From positions 663,302 to 727,301 of the forward strand of contig MEHQ01002099.1 in assembly GCA_008828725.1 (NCBI GenBank): 64,000 bases of DNA, in the 5' to 3' direction. Position numbers and translations under genes: made by a program. Origin of the DNA: Saccharina japonica. Taxonomy: Eukaryota > Sar > Phaeophyceae > Laminariales > Laminariaceae. The notes beneath the pieces are model-generated. The model was not told the origin of the DNA. It searched no databases and saw only the letters and a program-made list of their open reading frames with translations. This document shows, piece by piece, positions 62,636-64,000 of this stretch; position 1 is the stretch's first letter, and every line of letters begins with the position of its first letter.

Positions 62636-63532
62636 TCGCCTGCTTCGCATCACACGGCAACAACCGAGCCTTCCCTAAATGTACATGTCATAATTTTACT
62701 CGTTTCGTTTTTTTGTGTTTAGTCAACGAGAGATTACCCCACAGTAATTGTGTGTGTCGTACCAATGTCTCGTACCGATCTGATTTGATTTGCTAGCCAC
62801 CTTTGGAAATTCGGCAACATACATACGCACCAAATACCTGGTGTATGACATTTCTCTTGCGGTATAGACAACCGGCCCACCCCCTTCACGCCAACGGACA
62901 CATTCCACGTCAACACATATGTAGATCCGTTGCCAACGGATATATATATATATATATGTAAATCTATACGGATATTCACATCGTGTCCCCGTTGACGAAA
63001 AAATGGCCCTCTCCACATTACCAGAGTATGGAATATTAAAAAAAAATGTCGGCGTCAACCATATTGTTGGAAAAAAATTGCGAGCGAACGCGAGTTTCTA
63101 TTGTTGTTTCACGTCGCCCAAAAGTAGTCACAGGCACCTCCCTTTCGAGATGACTGAACCCGGAATTTTCCAGGGCTGTTCATGGGTAGGGTCGGGTAGG
63201 GTAACGGTAACCGGACCCGATCCGTGATAATCTGGAAACTTGCTGACCCGACCCGAGACCCGGCCCGACCCAACCCGACCCAACCCGACCCGTCCCGCGG
63301 GTTGGGGCCATGACTATAATGAAGGTTCCTGGAATTAGCGTGATTATAAAGGGCCGTTACCACCGCTGAAAACTTTCCACAGCAGTTTTATGTTTTCATT
63401 ATCCTTGTGCGCGAGTTCTTGCTGTACGTACATGTATAGGGACAGTTACACCATACATCACGTCCACGGATACATTTCATTAGTGTCCACGTATATATAT
63501 ATATACGTAGCTCAACCGCTGCTGTACATACC

Positions 63533-63665
63533 CAATGTCTGCCTGGTCGGTGAAAACCCGACATGCCCCGTCCCGGCATTGTAGGGATGCGAGGGTCTAT
63601 AGTCATACGACTACGGCCATGCATGAAAATGAAGTACACCCCCCCCCTCCCACCAACAGGCAAGC
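63533..63665 (+). repeat. GCGAGGGTCTATGG dispersed repeat, copy 4
   Basis: CTGCCTGGTCGGTGAAAACC, GGCATTGTAGGGATGCGAGG and GCCATGCATGA, then AAGTACACCCCC. Confidence 0.78.
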
Positions 63666-64000
63666 AACAAAGGAGTACGCCACTCGCTGCGTGAGCACCA
63701 GGGTGCCGTTTTTTTTTTTTTTTTTGGCGGTCACCAAAGCTGGCGGTCGAGTACGAGTAGATCATTTGTGCGGGGTGGAGAACCTTTGCTCCGCACAAGG
63801 GGAATGGTCGTATCACGTAGTGTTAATATGGTAAGGCATCCGCGAGGCAGTTACATAGTAAAACCCATTGCTGTCTCCGGAAGTGGCCACACCAGAAATT
63901 AAATTAACTCATTGAAGCTGTCGTCCATATGCAAGTCCGCCTCAGAGGCGGTTCTTAGCAGGATGCAGCTCACCCTCCATGCGACTCGCCCAATACCTCA

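Larger units (their letters stand above)
61910..64000 (+). other. Downstream intron of the bromodomain gene, and end of window
   Basis: 62320-62635 is a (GTTGGT/GTTGGTG)n tract. 62690-63170 shows nothing recognised except a TATATATA run. 63180-63305 has CCCGACCCAA-like repeats, and 63533-63665 a dispersed repeat. No exon completing bromodomain 4 was found. Confidence 0.65.

Overview
The window looks like nuclear DNA of a eukaryote with GC-rich coding sequence, long GT-AG introns and a heavy load of short transposons and simple repeats. A brown alga or related stramenopile would fit this style, but the assignment is inferred from gene and repeat character only. I could run no similarity search; protein identities rest on recognising conserved motifs, and splice sites were placed by GT/AG, pyrimidine tracts and phase matching.

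Layout. (1) 0.98-2.99 kb, minus strand: two phase-compatible exons of a protein with a coiled-coil-like segment and a helix resembling the start of a VPS9 (Rab5-GEF) domain (tentative). (2) 3.73-20.24 kb, plus strand: seven exons of a TBC1D5-like Rab GAP with Arg and Gln fingers intact, interrupted by a 97-base N gap and G-run frame problems; its introns carry a LINE tail, MITEs, a SINE and tandem repeats. (3) 20.24-29.46 kb: no gene recognised; dispersed repeats. (4) 29.46-35.6 kb: a rearranged block where two exons of a SURF6/Rrp14 ribosome-biogenesis gene are duplicated in tandem, one copy is also inverted, and a probable SURF6 C-terminal exon sits on the opposite strand. (5) 34.43-40.52 kb, minus strand: SURF6 exons 1-5, all phases matching. 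(6) 41.73-61.91 kb, plus strand, divergent from SURF6: a giant gene (nine exons, at least 3,197 codons, continuing past the recognisable exons) coding for an SR-rich protein with three complete and one partial bromodomain separated by low-complexity linkers; the acetyl-lysine-binding Asn is replaced in all three complete domains.

Repeats are the other main content: a tRNA-derived SINE family (five long copies), an hAT-type MITE with a perfect 8-bp target duplication, a 1.25-kb terminal-inverted-repeat element, a 165-bp TA-flanked MITE in two copies, an ~85-bp TTAA-ended MITE family, a palindromic MITE, a composite element built around TGATCTGTA and TAGATGATCTATCTG arrays, and a 10-bp palindrome CTATTAATAG found 12 times by hand. 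Comparison of SINE copies suggests that the palindrome is an excision-footprint-like insertion at CTAG.

Functionally the genes are housekeeping: endosomal Rab control (TBC1D5-like, perhaps VPS9), 60S/40S ribosome assembly (SURF6) and chromatin/RNA-linked regulation (multi-bromodomain protein). I see no operon-like linkage beyond two divergent gene pairs.
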